Shown here in pieces: positions 24,044 through 36,206 of a DNA stretch of 64,000 bases; position 1 is the stretch's first letter, and every line of letters starts with the position of its first letter. Under the pieces are notes generated by a model that was not told where the DNA came from, did no database searches, and saw only the letters and a list, made by a program, of their open reading frames with translations. The DNA is from Aegilops tauschii subsp. strangulata (Eukaryota > Streptophyta > Magnoliopsida > Poales > Poaceae), in assembly GCF_002575655.3 (NCBI RefSeq), contig NC_053037.3, positions 327,139,294 to 327,203,293 on the forward strand, in the 5' to 3' direction. Made by a program: the position numbers and the translations under genes.

Positions 24044-25609
24044 CACTAGTACGCGTCGGTGCTATACAAACGGTTTTTAACCCCTTTCCGCGACGGCATT
24101 TGGAACCGTCGCCTAGTGAGTGACGGCGATAGGGGGTCCTTCCCACATGACCCAGAAACCGTCGGGGATAGGGAGCCAAGATGCATATACAGTACTCCTA
24201 CTCGTTTGTACGCGCATTGCCATCGCAGTCGGTATTCTGTGGTGCTACGTTTATGATGCGTGTCCCATCACAAACGATTCACTATTATAGAACATGTATG
24301 ATAAGCATACAATCACACACATTCACTTTTCCCAAACCGTATGCGATAACTAATTAAGAATATTAGCTAATCGTCGTACGAGTGTCGGACAGGATTACAA
24401 AACATCGGACCGTCGTAACATCATCGTACACGACAACTATCGCACACGCTATTCTATGGTGCAACGTTTACGATGCATACTTCATCAGAAACAGTTCATG
24501 GTTGCGAATGTACGATAAGGAAACTAACACAAACGTTTAGTTTGCCCGCACCGTTTGTGATATTGTCCGACACCGCACACGCTTTGCAAACGACAACTGT
24601 GTGCATGCTTGCACACGTTTCCTCTCTGTGAACCATCTCGGATTATGGTGTATATCACAAACGTTTATGTTTTACCAACCGTGTGTGCCGTAACGACCTG
24701 GAGAGCATAATTTCACTGTAATTTAATTGCTGCTATTTCAAATTGTACCGGATTTGAATTTGAATTTGAATGTATGCTATAGCTTTATTCATATCCATCA
24801 GGTTCAAACAACCAATGCATTATTCGATTCATAGGTACATATGTTCAAGAATTACATAAGAACCAAATAAAGAATGATGAACCACAGTTGTATACTTGTA
24901 CTATTAAATATGGTAAAGAAAGAGGCGAAATACATTCTGGTTGTTGAACAAGGTGAAGCGGAATGCCCATATTGTGCCTTCCTCCATGCAGAAGGCACGC
25001 ACGACTCTAGTCCAACCCCTTGTGATGGCCGACCGCCCATCCTTCATGGTTTCATGAAAACATCTAGAAAATGATCGTGTTCTGGTAGAAATACTTTAAC
25101 CTTTGCATGCCCACCAATCATGTAGTTTGAGAGGTAATCTTGAGTAAACTGCTTTGGCAACCACTGCAAAGGAAAAGGATACAGACATTCTCATCTAACA
25201 CAACTCATTATGGGCAGTAAAAAGAAGGCTACAGAGTTCTTACTTACCATCTGCAGTTCGCTGTTGTCTTGGATAAAGTGTAAACAAATAGTTTAATTTT
25301 CCATCTTTGGACCCATTTTACTAACAATCTTTATCAGCTTCCTCACTTGATGCTGGTTCATCGATATCTAATTGCCCCATACCCAGAAAGGGTCGAAGCG
25401 CGGATCTTTACCAATGATATATGTACCTAAAAGCACCAAGTTAATATTAGAAGCTAAACAACAATTGCACAATGATGTAGTACACCACTCTTTTATAATA
25501 TCTTATAACATCCAATATACTCACATATTAGATGAATTAATATCTTATATTATGGGCCGGAAGGAGTTTATTGCATTCTTACAAATCATCAGCTGATTAA
25601 CTACTGCTG

Positions 25610-25888
25610 TATCCATGGGTTATAGTTAGTTTGAGCTAGTTCAGTCTCAAATAGCGCTAAAGTATATCTAAACATGAGGGCTAGTTTGAGCTACTTGCAT
25701 CTATAACCCACCCAAAAAAACTAGCCAACCCAAGAGGTGCTAATTGGAGCTAGTTCTCCTAGTGCATTTATTGTCAATCTAACCCTGCCATCCAAACAAC
25801 TCTATAGATGGAGTTAGTTCAGGGTTAGTCATGAGCTAGAAACTAACTCTAACCTCTAGCTAAGTTGAGTATCCAAACAGGGTTGTGT
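25610..25888. mobile_element. Probable MITE
   Basis: About 280 bp with imperfect inverted similarity: GGGTTATAGTTAGTTTGAGC on the left against the reverse of GAGTTAGTTTC...TAACCCTG on the right. It ends ATCCAAACAGGGTT, a common end of short grass DNA transposons. There is no coding potential. Flanks and superfamily are unclear. Confidence 0.4.
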
Positions 25889-26888
25889 TGTTGTTGTTGC
25901 TGCTACTGCTGCTGATCTTCTACGTATATCTAGACATCATCAGAACATTAATGTAACACTCTTCCTTGTTGCTATGTAGCCTAGGATTGCATATTTAGAC
26001 ATTAAGTACAGTGCATGTTGCTATGTAGCCTTAGATATATTACATATGGCCCTAGTTAACCTAACGATAAATGGGTTGCAGATATATTCAGTTAAAAGTC
26101 CGATTCACCAATTAGTCCCTTATCAGCCCCCGACCTATATGGTACCAGCTACCAATATCATGAACAGTGAGCATATATAAGCCATGGGATGAAACTAACC
26201 TCGATAGAAAACAGCAGTCGTTCCCAAAATTGTCCTGTCTAGGTACATCGAGAAGCATGTTAAGCACAACAGGCTAAACATCAACCAAAATTATCCATGG
26301 CAGACAAAATAATCTCCAAAAGATAGCTTCAGTGTGCAGGTTTAAGCACGCTAGTAAAGCAAAACAAGTGGAAAGGTGTGTTAACTGCAACAGGCCCGAC
26401 ATTTAACAACAAGCAAACATAGTTATTCAAACTAGTATTGTGCCGGTCTAAGTACACTTGTTATTGTTAAATAAAAATGGAAAGGCGTGTTAAATAGAAG
26501 ATGCAGCAACCAAATGTAGTCATTCATAGTGGTATTGTTGAAACTGGTACTGATGAAATTGAACTGCACAGTTCATACTTGCACATATAGAACATCACGT
26601 TGTGAATGACTGGAATAAACGAACAACCAAAGATAGCATTTGAAACTGGACATATGCTAACTACAAACAACCGAACAATCAAAAAACTTTAAAAGAGGCA
26701 TATGCTAGCTATAACAGGCTTAACAGCAAGCAAATATATGCATTCCTATCGGTATGTTTAAAACTGGATTGATGAAATGTACTGCACAGTAAATAATTGC
26801 ACATATAGAGCATCACATTGTGAACAACTGAAATAAACAAGGCATACTGCAAACAACCAGATATAGCAATCAAAACTGGACATATTCT

Positions 26889-27640
26889 CACTACACTACA
26901 AAAGGGACTCGACAAAACAAATCATGGGTTTCCCCCTGTGAAGAGGCACGGCAAAAAAATCATGGGTTTCCTCACTTGTCACAGATGGGCTCGTTCCCGT
27001 GGGAAGAGCACCGACCCTGGATGCGCTCCATATTGTCGCAGATGGGCTCCTTCCCCTTGGAAGAGCACGGCTGTAGGGTGCCCTCCCTGATGTCGCAGAC
27101 GGGCGTTTTCCCCTTGGAAGAGCCGGAGAGGGTGCCCTTCTCGTGGTCGCCGTCGATGAGTCTGTCTTGGAAGCTGTGGATCCCAAGCCAGCGTCGCAGA
27201 ACGTGTCCTTTAGGAATGATAAAAGGGGCTCGATGGCAATGTAGGACGGCAAATTGTTGACAGCGAGCCAGAGGAGATCAGTGGCGGGGCCATGGATGAG
27301 ATCGACGACGGTTGAACCTGAGGGGTTGGGGTGAGCCACTTAACTTGTGACATAGCCCGCCTCAGGCCGTCGTTATCGATGACCTCGATGTCGCAGCCGG
27401 CGACCGAGACATACCCGCATACTCTAGCCCACTGCTTGAGTGCCTGCCGCCAGTAATGGTCGTCAGCTTCCTCGGCGACGTCGGGCGAAGAGACCGCGCC
27501 ATACCTCTTTTGGGCCAGTCGCTCCTCGAGCTCCACGGGAAGCGTAGCCGGGCTTAGGCTGCGACGCTCTGGAGTGAGGGATGGGGATAGGGATCTGTGG
27601 GAAAGGGGGTGTTTGGCAGGCGTCATCTAAGAAACTCAGG
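26889..27640 (-). pseudogene. Gene-like fragment of unknown function inside the composite insertion
   Basis: Two overlapping minus-strand frames (27626-27210 and 27339-26896) with codon usage that looks protein-like. One includes KQWARVCGYVSVAGCDIEVI; the other begins MAHPNPSGSTVVDLIHGP. The second frame runs through three imperfect repeats of about 57 bp (26985-27150) built on TCGCAGATGGGCTCC...GAAGAGC. I do not recognise the family. It could be a captured host gene fragment, as CACTA and Mutator elements often carry, or a hypothetical gene split by a frameshift. The left boundary coincides with a CACTACAAAAGGG motif. Confidence 0.4.
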
Positions 27641-27744
27641 GCGGCCTGGGTATGGAGATCGGTGGGTAAGCTGCACGGGCAAACCGGAAGATGTTGACAA
27701 TGGAGGCCTTGCAGCGGCCGGGGGGGCCTTGCTAGGGTTTCGAG

Positions 27745-27830
27745 CGAGGGAGGGGGTGTGTGTGCGCGCGCGCATGCCCGAGGAGGTTTTGGTGTGTGTG
27801 TGTGTGTGTGGAGGGGAGGGGCGGGGGTTG
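27745..27830. repeat. GT/GC simple repeats
   Basis: GTGTGTGTGCGCGCGCGC followed after 25 bases by (GT)8-9 and a G-rich stretch. A potential Z-DNA tract; non-coding. Confidence 0.8.
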
Positions 27831-28199
27831 TGTTTGAGGAAATGACGCGGGTACTGAAAATTTTACTACGCGGGAGTCAAACGCGGCAGTGAAATGCCGG
27901 GGCTATTGAAAATTTTGATGATGGTGCATCGTACACAATCCGGAGATAACAACCGTGTGTTATGAAACAGAAAAACCCTCGAGGCGGGCAGATATTTTCC
28001 ATGGATGCAGGTGGGATTGGGAACAAGAAACATCACACACGGTCGAAACACAATAACCGTGTGTTATCAAACAGAAAAAAGCTGCAGGCGGGTAGATATT
28101 TTTGAGAGGGGAAGCCTCGTGGAGCCGAATGCACACGGTTAGTTTGAGTGAACCGTGTCTGTTGCGTCATCCGACTTGTCTAATGTTCATAAATTTGGC

Positions 28200-30580
28200 A
28201 AAAAATGACGCGGGAGAGGGTCAGAACACGAACACACTTGCATGTGGACCAAATTTATGTATGAAAAGGGTGGTTTGATTTTCAAATACCAAATGCAACT
28301 TCAATGTGGCACCTATCTCGCAAAGCGCACGGTATTGCTTGCCCCCATCCCCCTCGTGTCGGGACGAAGGGAATCCTAAGCTATGAATGCATGCCCCCTC
28401 CCCCCAAACGAGGTTCACCTAGCAAAGTGCGAAGTAGCTAGCAGCCCCCCCTCGTGTCGGGACGAAGGGAATCCTAAGCTATGAATGCATGCCCCCTCCC
28501 CCCAACCGAGGTTCACCTAGCAAAGTGCGAAGTAGCTAGCAGCCCCCCCTCGTGTCGGCACGAAGGTAATCCTAAGCTATGAATGCATGCCCCCCAACCG
28601 AGGTTCACCTAGCAAAGTGCGAAGTAGCTAGTAGCCACCCCCTCCCTTGTGTCGGCATGAAGGGAATCCTAAGCTATGAATGCATGCCCCCCCCAACCGA
28701 GGTTCACCTAGCAAAGTGCGAAGTAGCTAGCAGCCCCCCTCTTGTCGGAACGAAGGGAATCCTAAGCTATAAATGCATGCCCCCCCAACTGAGGTTCACA
28801 TAGCAAAGTGCGAAGTAGCAGCCCCCCCCCCACACACACTTTTAGTAGGCGGGCCAGAGAGGCATATCTCACCAAGATGGATCGTAAAACGGACCAAGAA
28901 TAATCCACCTTGGTCGTACAACCTCTCTCTTGTTGGTCAAACTGATGGCGTCCATGCGACCCCGAAGATGGGCTAGCTCTCCAATAATCACGCAAGTAGC
29001 TAGTCCCCGAAGACAACCACTGCATGCGTGTGGCCGAAACATATGTATGGAGACGTGTGTTTTTTAGTACACAATGGAACAACTTTGATGTGGCACAGTG
29101 ATTTCGAACTAGAAATCCCCACACTAAGTGAGGGTTAGGTTGACGATGCATATGTATGTTACACCACACTTCAAGCCAACGACGGGGATTCATGCATGCA
29201 TGCGTGCATAGTATATGCGCTCAAACTTAATTAGGTCTGAATCTCACCATGACCTATACTACGATAACACGAACAAACGAAGAATCCGCCATGGTAACCT
29301 ATCTTGTTGTCGGTCAAGGTGATCATGGATGTCCACGCGGGCCCATGAATATATAGGCTTGTCGCCGATAACCATGCGAGGGAGTGTACCGTTCGAAGGC
29401 AACCACTACATGCATATGTATGGCGGTGATGCGTGCATGCATATTTGAATACCATTTCACAACATTGATGTGGCGCGTGCGTCGAAAATCATACACTCCC
29501 CACACAGAGCGAGATCGGTTCATGACGTGTCGTTGTACTAGCCACTTCGACTCGATGGGAGGGATTCATGCGTACACATGCATGTGTGTGTGCTCAAACT
29601 GTATCATGCATGTCATCCCAGAGCATGACCTACATATATATACCGTATTAAAAGCACAAAAAATAATCCCGTCCTAAGTCAAATTAACCTCTCTCATTTT
29701 CAAGCAAAAAGTAGTGATGGACCAAGCGGGCCCATAGATGGAAAGAATCGATATCGCTGATAACCGCTTAAGTGGGTGCGAGAGGACAACCACCAACGCT
29801 TTGCATGTGGGCCAAACATATATATGTTGAATACCAAAAATGCACAACTTTGATGTGCCACATGCCTCAAAAACCGTAAACCATGCACCCACACAGAGCG
29901 AGGTTCATGAAGCGTACTACATATGATGGTCCCCTTCCCCCCCTTCGACGCATACTATATGCTCCTACCGTAATATGTACAACCCAAAAGAATCCTCATC
30001 GATGGTGAAATTAATTAACCTCTCCCAATGTAGGTCAAAGTGATGCAAGCATGCATCGACGATGGCCTCGTGGGCCCACAGATGGAAGCGTCACACGTGA
30101 GTGTCCTAGCTAGGACAACCACCACATGCATGCATGTGGCCCAAAGAGGTGTTGTCTGATGTTTGAATAGCCAATTTCACAATTTTGATGTGGCACGTGC
30201 CTCGGAAAACGAGAAGTCCCGACACTGAGTGAGGTGTACTTGTTCACGGACGCGTACGTATAGTATATATGCTAGTCCCCTCCCACGTCTTCGACGTGTA
30301 CTATATACCAACACAAACCAAAAAGATTCTACCTTGCTGGTCAAATTAACCTCACTGTCGGTTGTTCATCAAAGTGATGGACAACGGCCTCGCGGGCCCA
30401 CAAAAGCGTCACATGTGAATATCGAGTGTCGTGTAGGACAACCATCGACTACATGTGGCCAAAACATGTATGCATGAAAGGGTTGTGTAATGTTTTAAAT
30501 AACGAATTCACGACTCTGATGTGGCACCGGTCTGCCTAACAAAACGGCCAACCCACACGGTGTCTCACAACTCGTAGTGT
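28200..30580. repeat. Six-copy tandem repeat of about 330-385 bp
   Basis: Six diverged copies of a block containing CATG(T/C)GG(A/C)C, then TTTGAATACC and TGATGTGGCAC, then AGAGCGAGGTTCA. The GATGTGGCA landmark occurs at about 28302, 29087, 29467, 29852, 30187 and 30519. Spacings are 785, 380, 385, 335 and 332; the first interval is enlarged by the 97-bp minisatellite. No frame stays open through the copies, so this is structural repeat DNA. Confidence 0.7.
28345..28825. repeat. 97-bp minisatellite, about five copies
   Basis: The unit runs (C/T)GTGTCGGGACGAAGGGAAT, CCTAAGCTATGAATGCATG, a C-run, CGAGGTTCACCTAGCAAAG, TGCGAAGTAGCTAGCAG. Unit starts are at about 28355, 28453, 28551, 28648 and 28742, so periods are 98, 98, 97 and 94. 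Copies are very similar and differ mainly in C-run length. It lies inside the first unit of the larger tandem repeat and contains part of it (GAGGTTCAC), so it is a local expansion of that repeat. Confidence 0.85.
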
Positions 30581-31390
30581 ACTGCGAGCCACCCGCCACC
30601 CCCAGACGCACACACCCACACACACACCACAAATCTACCGCAACTACGATGCATGTTAAATTAATTATCCCGCGGTGAACATATGTTACCAAAGGAGGGA
30701 CGTTTTAATTTCGAAAAAAATAGAGATCATTAAGGCGTTTTGGTACATTAATTGATTGATTTTCTATGGGAATAGTGTGCAAAAATCAAATTTGAGCTAC
30801 ATCCACACGTGACAGTGCACCTAAATGGATTGCGAAAACACATGTGTCTCACTGGGTGCATGTTTACTCCCCGTGCAACAAATTTCAAACATTGTGAATC
30901 TTGATTTTTAAATTCTAGTACATCCAAAACTTATTTGAAGTTCATGGAACTTATCGTGTTGTCATATGGACACCAATACAAAGTGGCATTGTACTTTTTT
31001 GTCAAATTTGAGACCAGTTTTGATGTAATCTTTATCTAATTACAAACATGAGATTATTAATAATTGGGAACCAATATCCCAAACGGATTATTTATTCGAA
31101 CCATGAGCGTTATACCAACAATGGATACGTGCCATGCTTCGGGTAAGCAATAAAGCGGCAGCATTAATCATCCAAATAGAGAAACAATATATGTGCCACC
31201 GCGCGACCCGTGTGTCGTGCGAGCAGGCGTTAGTTGACGGGACGCATGCGATCAGTCTGCCGCGTAGGCAGACCGGGAGGCGTGCGTGCAGGTGTGTGAA
31301 TTGACGGAGGCGTGCTCGCTGCGCACTGTCATCGGGAGGCGTGCGAGTAGCTGTGTGAAACTTTAACGTTCAGATACGCCTGCATGATTA

Positions 31391-33740
31391 TCCTTTACCC
31401 AAGGTTTACCTAGATCGCGCGGTCATGGAACACCACCAGTTTATTGCAAGCGTTTACCCTAATATTCCTATTCCTTATAATCTGGTTTTTAGTGAAAACA
31501 CTCGGGATATTATTCCATTGCATGCACCTGCTTTGTTTGATTCTATTGCCAGGGGTGGATACAGGATTATGCCTGCGGATATCATTGCCTACTGGAACAA
31601 CCAGGCTGCAGCAGAGGAGGAACCTCAGCAGTGGGATCCACAGGTGCCCGCTCCTGAGCAGTTCGATATGGGACCCCATGGTTTCTTTGACTACTGACTG
31701 ATTACCAAGTTAAGCCAAAAGCCTAAACTTGGGGGAGTACGTATTTCCACCAACATTACATTCATGTTCACACATTTCATTTGTCGGCGTTCACACTTTT
31801 TCATTGTTAAATTTATTTTCTCGCTTTCTTCTTGTGTGTTTGAAAAAACTTTGAAAACCCAAAAATATTTCCTGATTCTTTTTTATTTTTCTTTCTAGAG
31901 TAGTTAGCTATAGTACTAAAAAGAAAACCCAAAAAGATTTCCTTGTTCTTCTTTTGCTTGTTGGGAGCTTTCCCGTGTAAATAATTTTTCTCGTTTTTGT
32001 TTTTCCCTTTTATTTGCTTGTTCGAGAAAACCAAAAACTCCAAAAATATTTCAGTGTGTTTCTCTAAATTTCTTTTCTTTTTATTGAGTCGTACCGGGGA
32101 GAAGACCACGATGAAAATGTTGAGTGGTTATCATTTGCATAATTGTTGATCTAATAAAGAGCCCATTTTACCTTGTCTTCTCCTGTTGAATAAAATGTTT
32201 GCAGATTCCAGCTTAGTCCACGGCACTCTTGCACTATTATTATTTTCATATCGTTCGGTCGTGCAAGTGAAAGGCAATAATGACGATATTTGATGAACTG
32301 GTCGTGGCAGAGAGAAACGGGTATGAACTCGACTCGTTCTGTTTTTGTAAATATGTTTAACCTAGTATCCATGATTCAACCCATTATGATTAAACATGTT
32401 TGCAATGACAATTAGATATTATAGTTTCTCATGCCATGCATAAGTAGCTAGGAATGAATAATGATTTATCTTAGATGTCAACATTGCACTAAAACGATTG
32501 TGATGTAGTATGATGATATGGTATCCTCCTCTGAATGTTCGAGTGGCTTGACTTGGCACATGTTCATGCATGTAGTTGAATCAAAACGAACATAACCTCT
32601 ATGATATTTATGTTCATGGTGTTTATATCCTACTCATGCTAGTGTCCAATGTTACTTATGCATAATGCATGTTCATGACCGTTGTTGCTCTCTAGCTGGC
32701 CGCTTCTCAACCTATTTGCTAGCCTTCTCCTGTACTAAGTGGGAACTCTGCTTGTACATCAAAAACCCTTAACCCAAGTTATTCCAGATGAATCCACCTT
32801 ACCTACGTATATGCGGTATTACCCTGCCGTCCTAAATAAATTTTCATGTGCCATCTCTAAAAACTTCAAATAAATATCCTTTTTTGTGCCTGGATCGTTC
32901 ATGGAACGACAGGAGGTAGTCGGTATTTTCCATGCTAAGCGGGTTATTCTCGGGATGAGTGTTTATTCACTCACCACCACATGAGAAAAGGGCGGTAATA
33001 GGGATTCCCAGTCCTGAACTGCAAATAGAAAAGAGCTTACAAATAATCAAACAAAAACTCCTACAGAGTCATAACCTTTACTTTATTTCTTAGGAACCGC
33101 TACTAATGTGTTTAGCATGGAAGATATTCATAACTGATGGTCGTGAAATAAACAAGAAGGGTGCATTTCTCAAATTATCATTTACCTCTGTTTTAAAAAC
33201 TTGAGCTCTGGCACCGCTGCAAATCACTGCTTCCTTCTGCGAAGGGACTATCTATTTACTTTTATGTTGTGTCATCATCTTCTAAAATGAGCGCCAGAAC
33301 CTGAGAGCACTGTTGTCATGCTGATGCATTGTGTGTAGCTAATGTTGGGTGCATCATGACTGAATATTTTCTACCATGAATTACAATGTTTAGTCGCTGC
33401 TTGGACTTTGGAGGTGCTCTGCATTTATGTTTTGTGGTCTCAGAAAGGGCTAGCGAGATGCCACTATTGTCATATTATATCATGGTTGTTTTGATAACGT
33501 GTTGCTATTTGAGATATCTTATTATTGCTCGCTAGCTGATTATGTCATTGATATGAGTTAATATAATTTTTAAGAGTTATTGTCGACATGGTTAGTTATA
33601 ATATTGGCTGAAAACCTGGGTGTTGTTTAAGCTTATTTATGCAAACAAGAGCAAAAGAGTTCGTAAAAGTTTTTCTTTTTCACTTTCAGTTTATCAACTG
33701 AATTGCTTGAGGACAAGCAAAGGTTTAAGCTTGGGGGAGT
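31391..33740 (+). mobile_element. Gypsy 3' internal region
   Basis: Gypsy sequence resumes here. After the 90-codon ORF come AAACTTGGGGGAGTACG, three blocks of AAAACCC(A)AAAAATATTTC type (about 31850, 31925 and 32030), and long non-coding sequence to the polypurine tract at 33730-33740. No pol domain is present. Confidence 0.72.
31425..31697 (+). CDS. 90-codon ORF in the Gypsy 3' region
   Basis: An intact small ORF from ATG 31425 (MEHHQFIASVYPNIPIPYNL) to TGA, with an acidic, Gln- and Pro-rich C-terminus (AAAEEEPQQWDPQ). I know of no domain. It may be the tail of a longer retroelement ORF whose upstream part was replaced by the 24044-31390 insertion. It is followed at once by the TTGGGGGAGT-type purine stretch common in the 3' region of these Gypsy elements. 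I cannot say whether it is expressed. Confidence 0.4.
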   Translation: MEHHQFIASVYPNIPIPYNLVFSENTRDIIPLHAPALFDSIARGGYRIMPADIIAYWNNQAAAEEEPQQWDPQVPAPEQFDMGPHGFFDY

Positions 33741-35149
33741 TGATACGTCTCCAACGTATCTACTTTTCCTAACGCTTTTCCTCTTGTTTTGGACTCTAAT
33801 TTGCATTATTTGAATGAAACTAATCCTGGACTGGCGATGTTTTCAGCAGAACTACCATGGTGTTGTTTTTGTGCAGAAATAGAAGTTCTCGGAATGAAAC
33901 AAAACTTTGCGAGGATTTTTTATACAATAAATGAGAATTTCTGGAGCCAAGAACCACCGGAGGGGGGCACCTGGGTGGGCACAACCCACCAGGGCGCGCC
34001 CTCCTCCAGGCGCGCCCGGGTGGGTTGTCCCCACCTGGTGGCCCCGCAGACCCTGAAACCGACGCTATAAAATCACTTATTTGCAGAAAAAATCAGGGAG
34101 AAAGAATTATCGCGTTCCACGAGATGGAGCCGCCGTCACCTCCTGTTCTTCATCGGGAGGCTAGATCTGGAGTCCGTTTGGGGCTCCGGAGAGGGGGATC
34201 TTCGATCTTCATCATCACCAACCCTTCTCCATCGCCAATTCCATGATGCTTCCCACCGGGAGTGAGTAATTCCTTCGTAGGCTCGCTGGTCGGTGAGGAG
34301 TTGGATGAGATTCATCATATAATCTATTTAGTTTTGTTAAAGCTTGATCCCTAGTATCCACAATGTTCTGAGATTGATGTTGCTATGAATTTGCCATGCT
34401 TAATGCTTGTCACTTTGGGCCCGGGTGCATGATTTCAGATCTGAACCGTTTATGTTATCATCATTATATCTATGTTCTAGATCCGATCTTGCAAGTTATA
34501 GTCACCTACTACGTGTTATGATCCGGCAACCCCGGAGTGACAATAGTCGGACCACTCCCGGTGATGAACGTAGTTTGAGGAGTTCATGTATTCATCGTGT
34601 GTTAATGCTTTGTTCCGATTCTCTATTAAAATGAGGCCTTAATATCCCTTAGTTTCCAATAGGACCCCGTTGCCATGGGAGGGTAGGACAAAAGATGCCA
34701 TGCAAGTTCTTTCCATAAGCACGTATGACTATTTACGGAATACATGCCTACATTATATTTATGAACTGGAGCTAGTGCCGTATCGCCCTAGGTTATGACT
34801 GTCACATGATGAATATCATCCAACAAATCATCGATCCAATGCCTACGAATTTCTCTTATATTGTTCTTTCTAAGTTACTACTGCTTTCGTTACTGTTGCA
34901 CTTGCTACAAAATTACTGCTATCACCGTTACCGTTACCATTGATGCTGCTACTATTATCAAAACTATCATACTACTTTGCTACTAATCACTTTGCTGCAG
35001 ATAATTAATATCCAGGTGTGGTTGAATTGACAACTCAGCTGCTAATACTTACAAATATTCTTTGGCTCCCCTTGTGTCGAATCTATAAATTTGGGTTGAA
35101 TACTCTACCCTCGAAAACTGTTGCAATCCCCTATACTTGTGGGTTATCA
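33741..35149 (+). repeat. 3' LTR of the pol-less Gypsy
   Basis: 1409 bp, TGATACGTCTCC...GGGTTATCA, preceded by the polypurine tract and followed by the target duplication GCAAG (35150-35154), where Copia RT resumes. Confidence 0.9.
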
Positions 35150-35154
35150 GCAAG

Positions 35155-36206
35155 CCATAGAGAATAAATGGATCTTCAAGAAGAAGACAGATGCTGATGG
35201 TAATGTCACCATCTACAAATCTCGACTTGTTGCGAAAGGTTTTCGACAAGTTCAAGGGGTTGACAACGATGAGACCATCTCACCCGTAGCGATGCTTAAG
35301 TCAGTCCGAATTATGTTAGCAATTGCCGCATTTTGTAATTATGAAATCTGGCAAATGGACATCAAAACTGCATTCCTTAATGGATTTCTTAAAGAAGAGT
35401 TGTATATGATTCAACCAGAAGGTTTTCTCGATCCTAAAGGTGCTAACAAAGTGTGCAAGCTCTAGCGATCCATCTATGAATTATGCAAGCATCTCGGAGT
35501 TGGAATATACGCTTAGATGAGGTGATCAAAGCATATGGTTTTATACAGACTTACGGTGAAGCCTGTATTTGCAAGAAAGTGAGTGGGAGCTCTGTAGCAT
35601 TTCTGATATTGTATGTGGATAACATATTGCTGATCAGAAATGATGAATTTCTGGATAGCATAAAAGGATACTTGAATAAGAATGTTTCAATGAAAGACCT
35701 CGGTGAAGCTGCTTATATATTGGGCATCAAGATCTATAGGGATAGATCGAGATGCTTAATAGACTTTCACAAAAGCGCATACCTTGATAATTTTTTGAAG
35801 AAGTTGAAAAATGGATCAGTCAAAGAAAGGGTTCTTGCCTGTGTTACAAGGTGTGAAGTTGAGAAAGACTCAAAGCCCGACCATGACAGAATACAGAGAG
35901 AGAATGAAAGTCATTCCCTATGCCTCAGCCATAGGTTCTATAAAGTATGCCAGGCTGTGTACCAGACATGTTGTGTGCCTTGCCATGAGTTTGGCAAGGG
36001 GCTACAATAATGATCCAGGAGTGGACCACTGGACGGCGGTCAAAATTATCCTTAGGTACCTGAAAAGTACTAAGGAAATGTTTCTCGATTATGGAGGTGA
36101 TAAAGAGTTCGTCGTAAAGGGTTACATCGATGCAAGCTTTAACATCAAACCAGATGACTGTGAGTCTCAATCTGGATATGTATTGAACGTGGGAGCAATT
36201 AGCTAG
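35155..36206 (+). pseudogene. pol: Plus-strand Copia RT and RNase H, decayed
   Basis: Continues reverse transcriptase after the Gypsy: IENKWIFKKKTDADGN, then WQMDIKTAFLNGFLKEELYM. A TAG stop at about 35463 follows CKL. The catalytic loop reads LYVDNILL where YVDD is expected. RNase H follows in another frame (VDHWTAVKIILRYLKSTKEM, YIDASF) and ends at a TAG near 36204. The element cannot encode a working polymerase. Confidence 0.9.

Larger units (their letters stand above)
24044..31390. mobile_element. Composite repeat-rich insertion beginning CACTA, in place of Gypsy pol
   Basis: At 24044 the gag sequence changes abruptly to CACTAGTACGCGTCGG, which looks like a class II CACTA terminus. The first 650 bases are rich in short words such as CACACG, AAACG and ACCGT on both strands, resembling CACTA subterminal repeats. 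Similar words (AACCGTGTGT, CACACGGT) recur at 27930-28170. No transposase is recognisable. I could not find the inverted partner of the 24044 end near 31390, so the right boundary is only the point where Gypsy 3' sequence resumes. Several elements may be stacked here; a second CACTA-like start lies at about 26889. Confidence 0.5.
21098..35149 (+). mobile_element. Gypsy retrotransposon lacking pol, WHAM/Sabrina-like LTRs
   Basis: Two LTRs of 1408 and 1409 bp (21098-22505 and 33741-35149) and a perfect 5-bp target duplication GCAAG (21093-21097 and 35150-35154). A primer site, a gag-like ORF, a 3' non-coding region and a polypurine tract (CTTGGGGGAGT, 33730-33740) are present. Protease, RT, RNase H and integrase are missing. 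Between gag (ending about 24043) and the 3' region (from about 31390) lies 7.3 kb of unrelated repeat-rich DNA. The element is therefore non-autonomous, either ancestrally or through replacement. Family names are from memory. Confidence 0.88.

Noticed and set aside
24852..25074. Paired short ORFs on opposite strands
   Set aside because: No domain, low coding character, inside transposon DNA.
28345..28825. CRISPR-like array
   Set aside because: Units are contiguous 97-bp tandem copies without unique spacers; the genome is plant.
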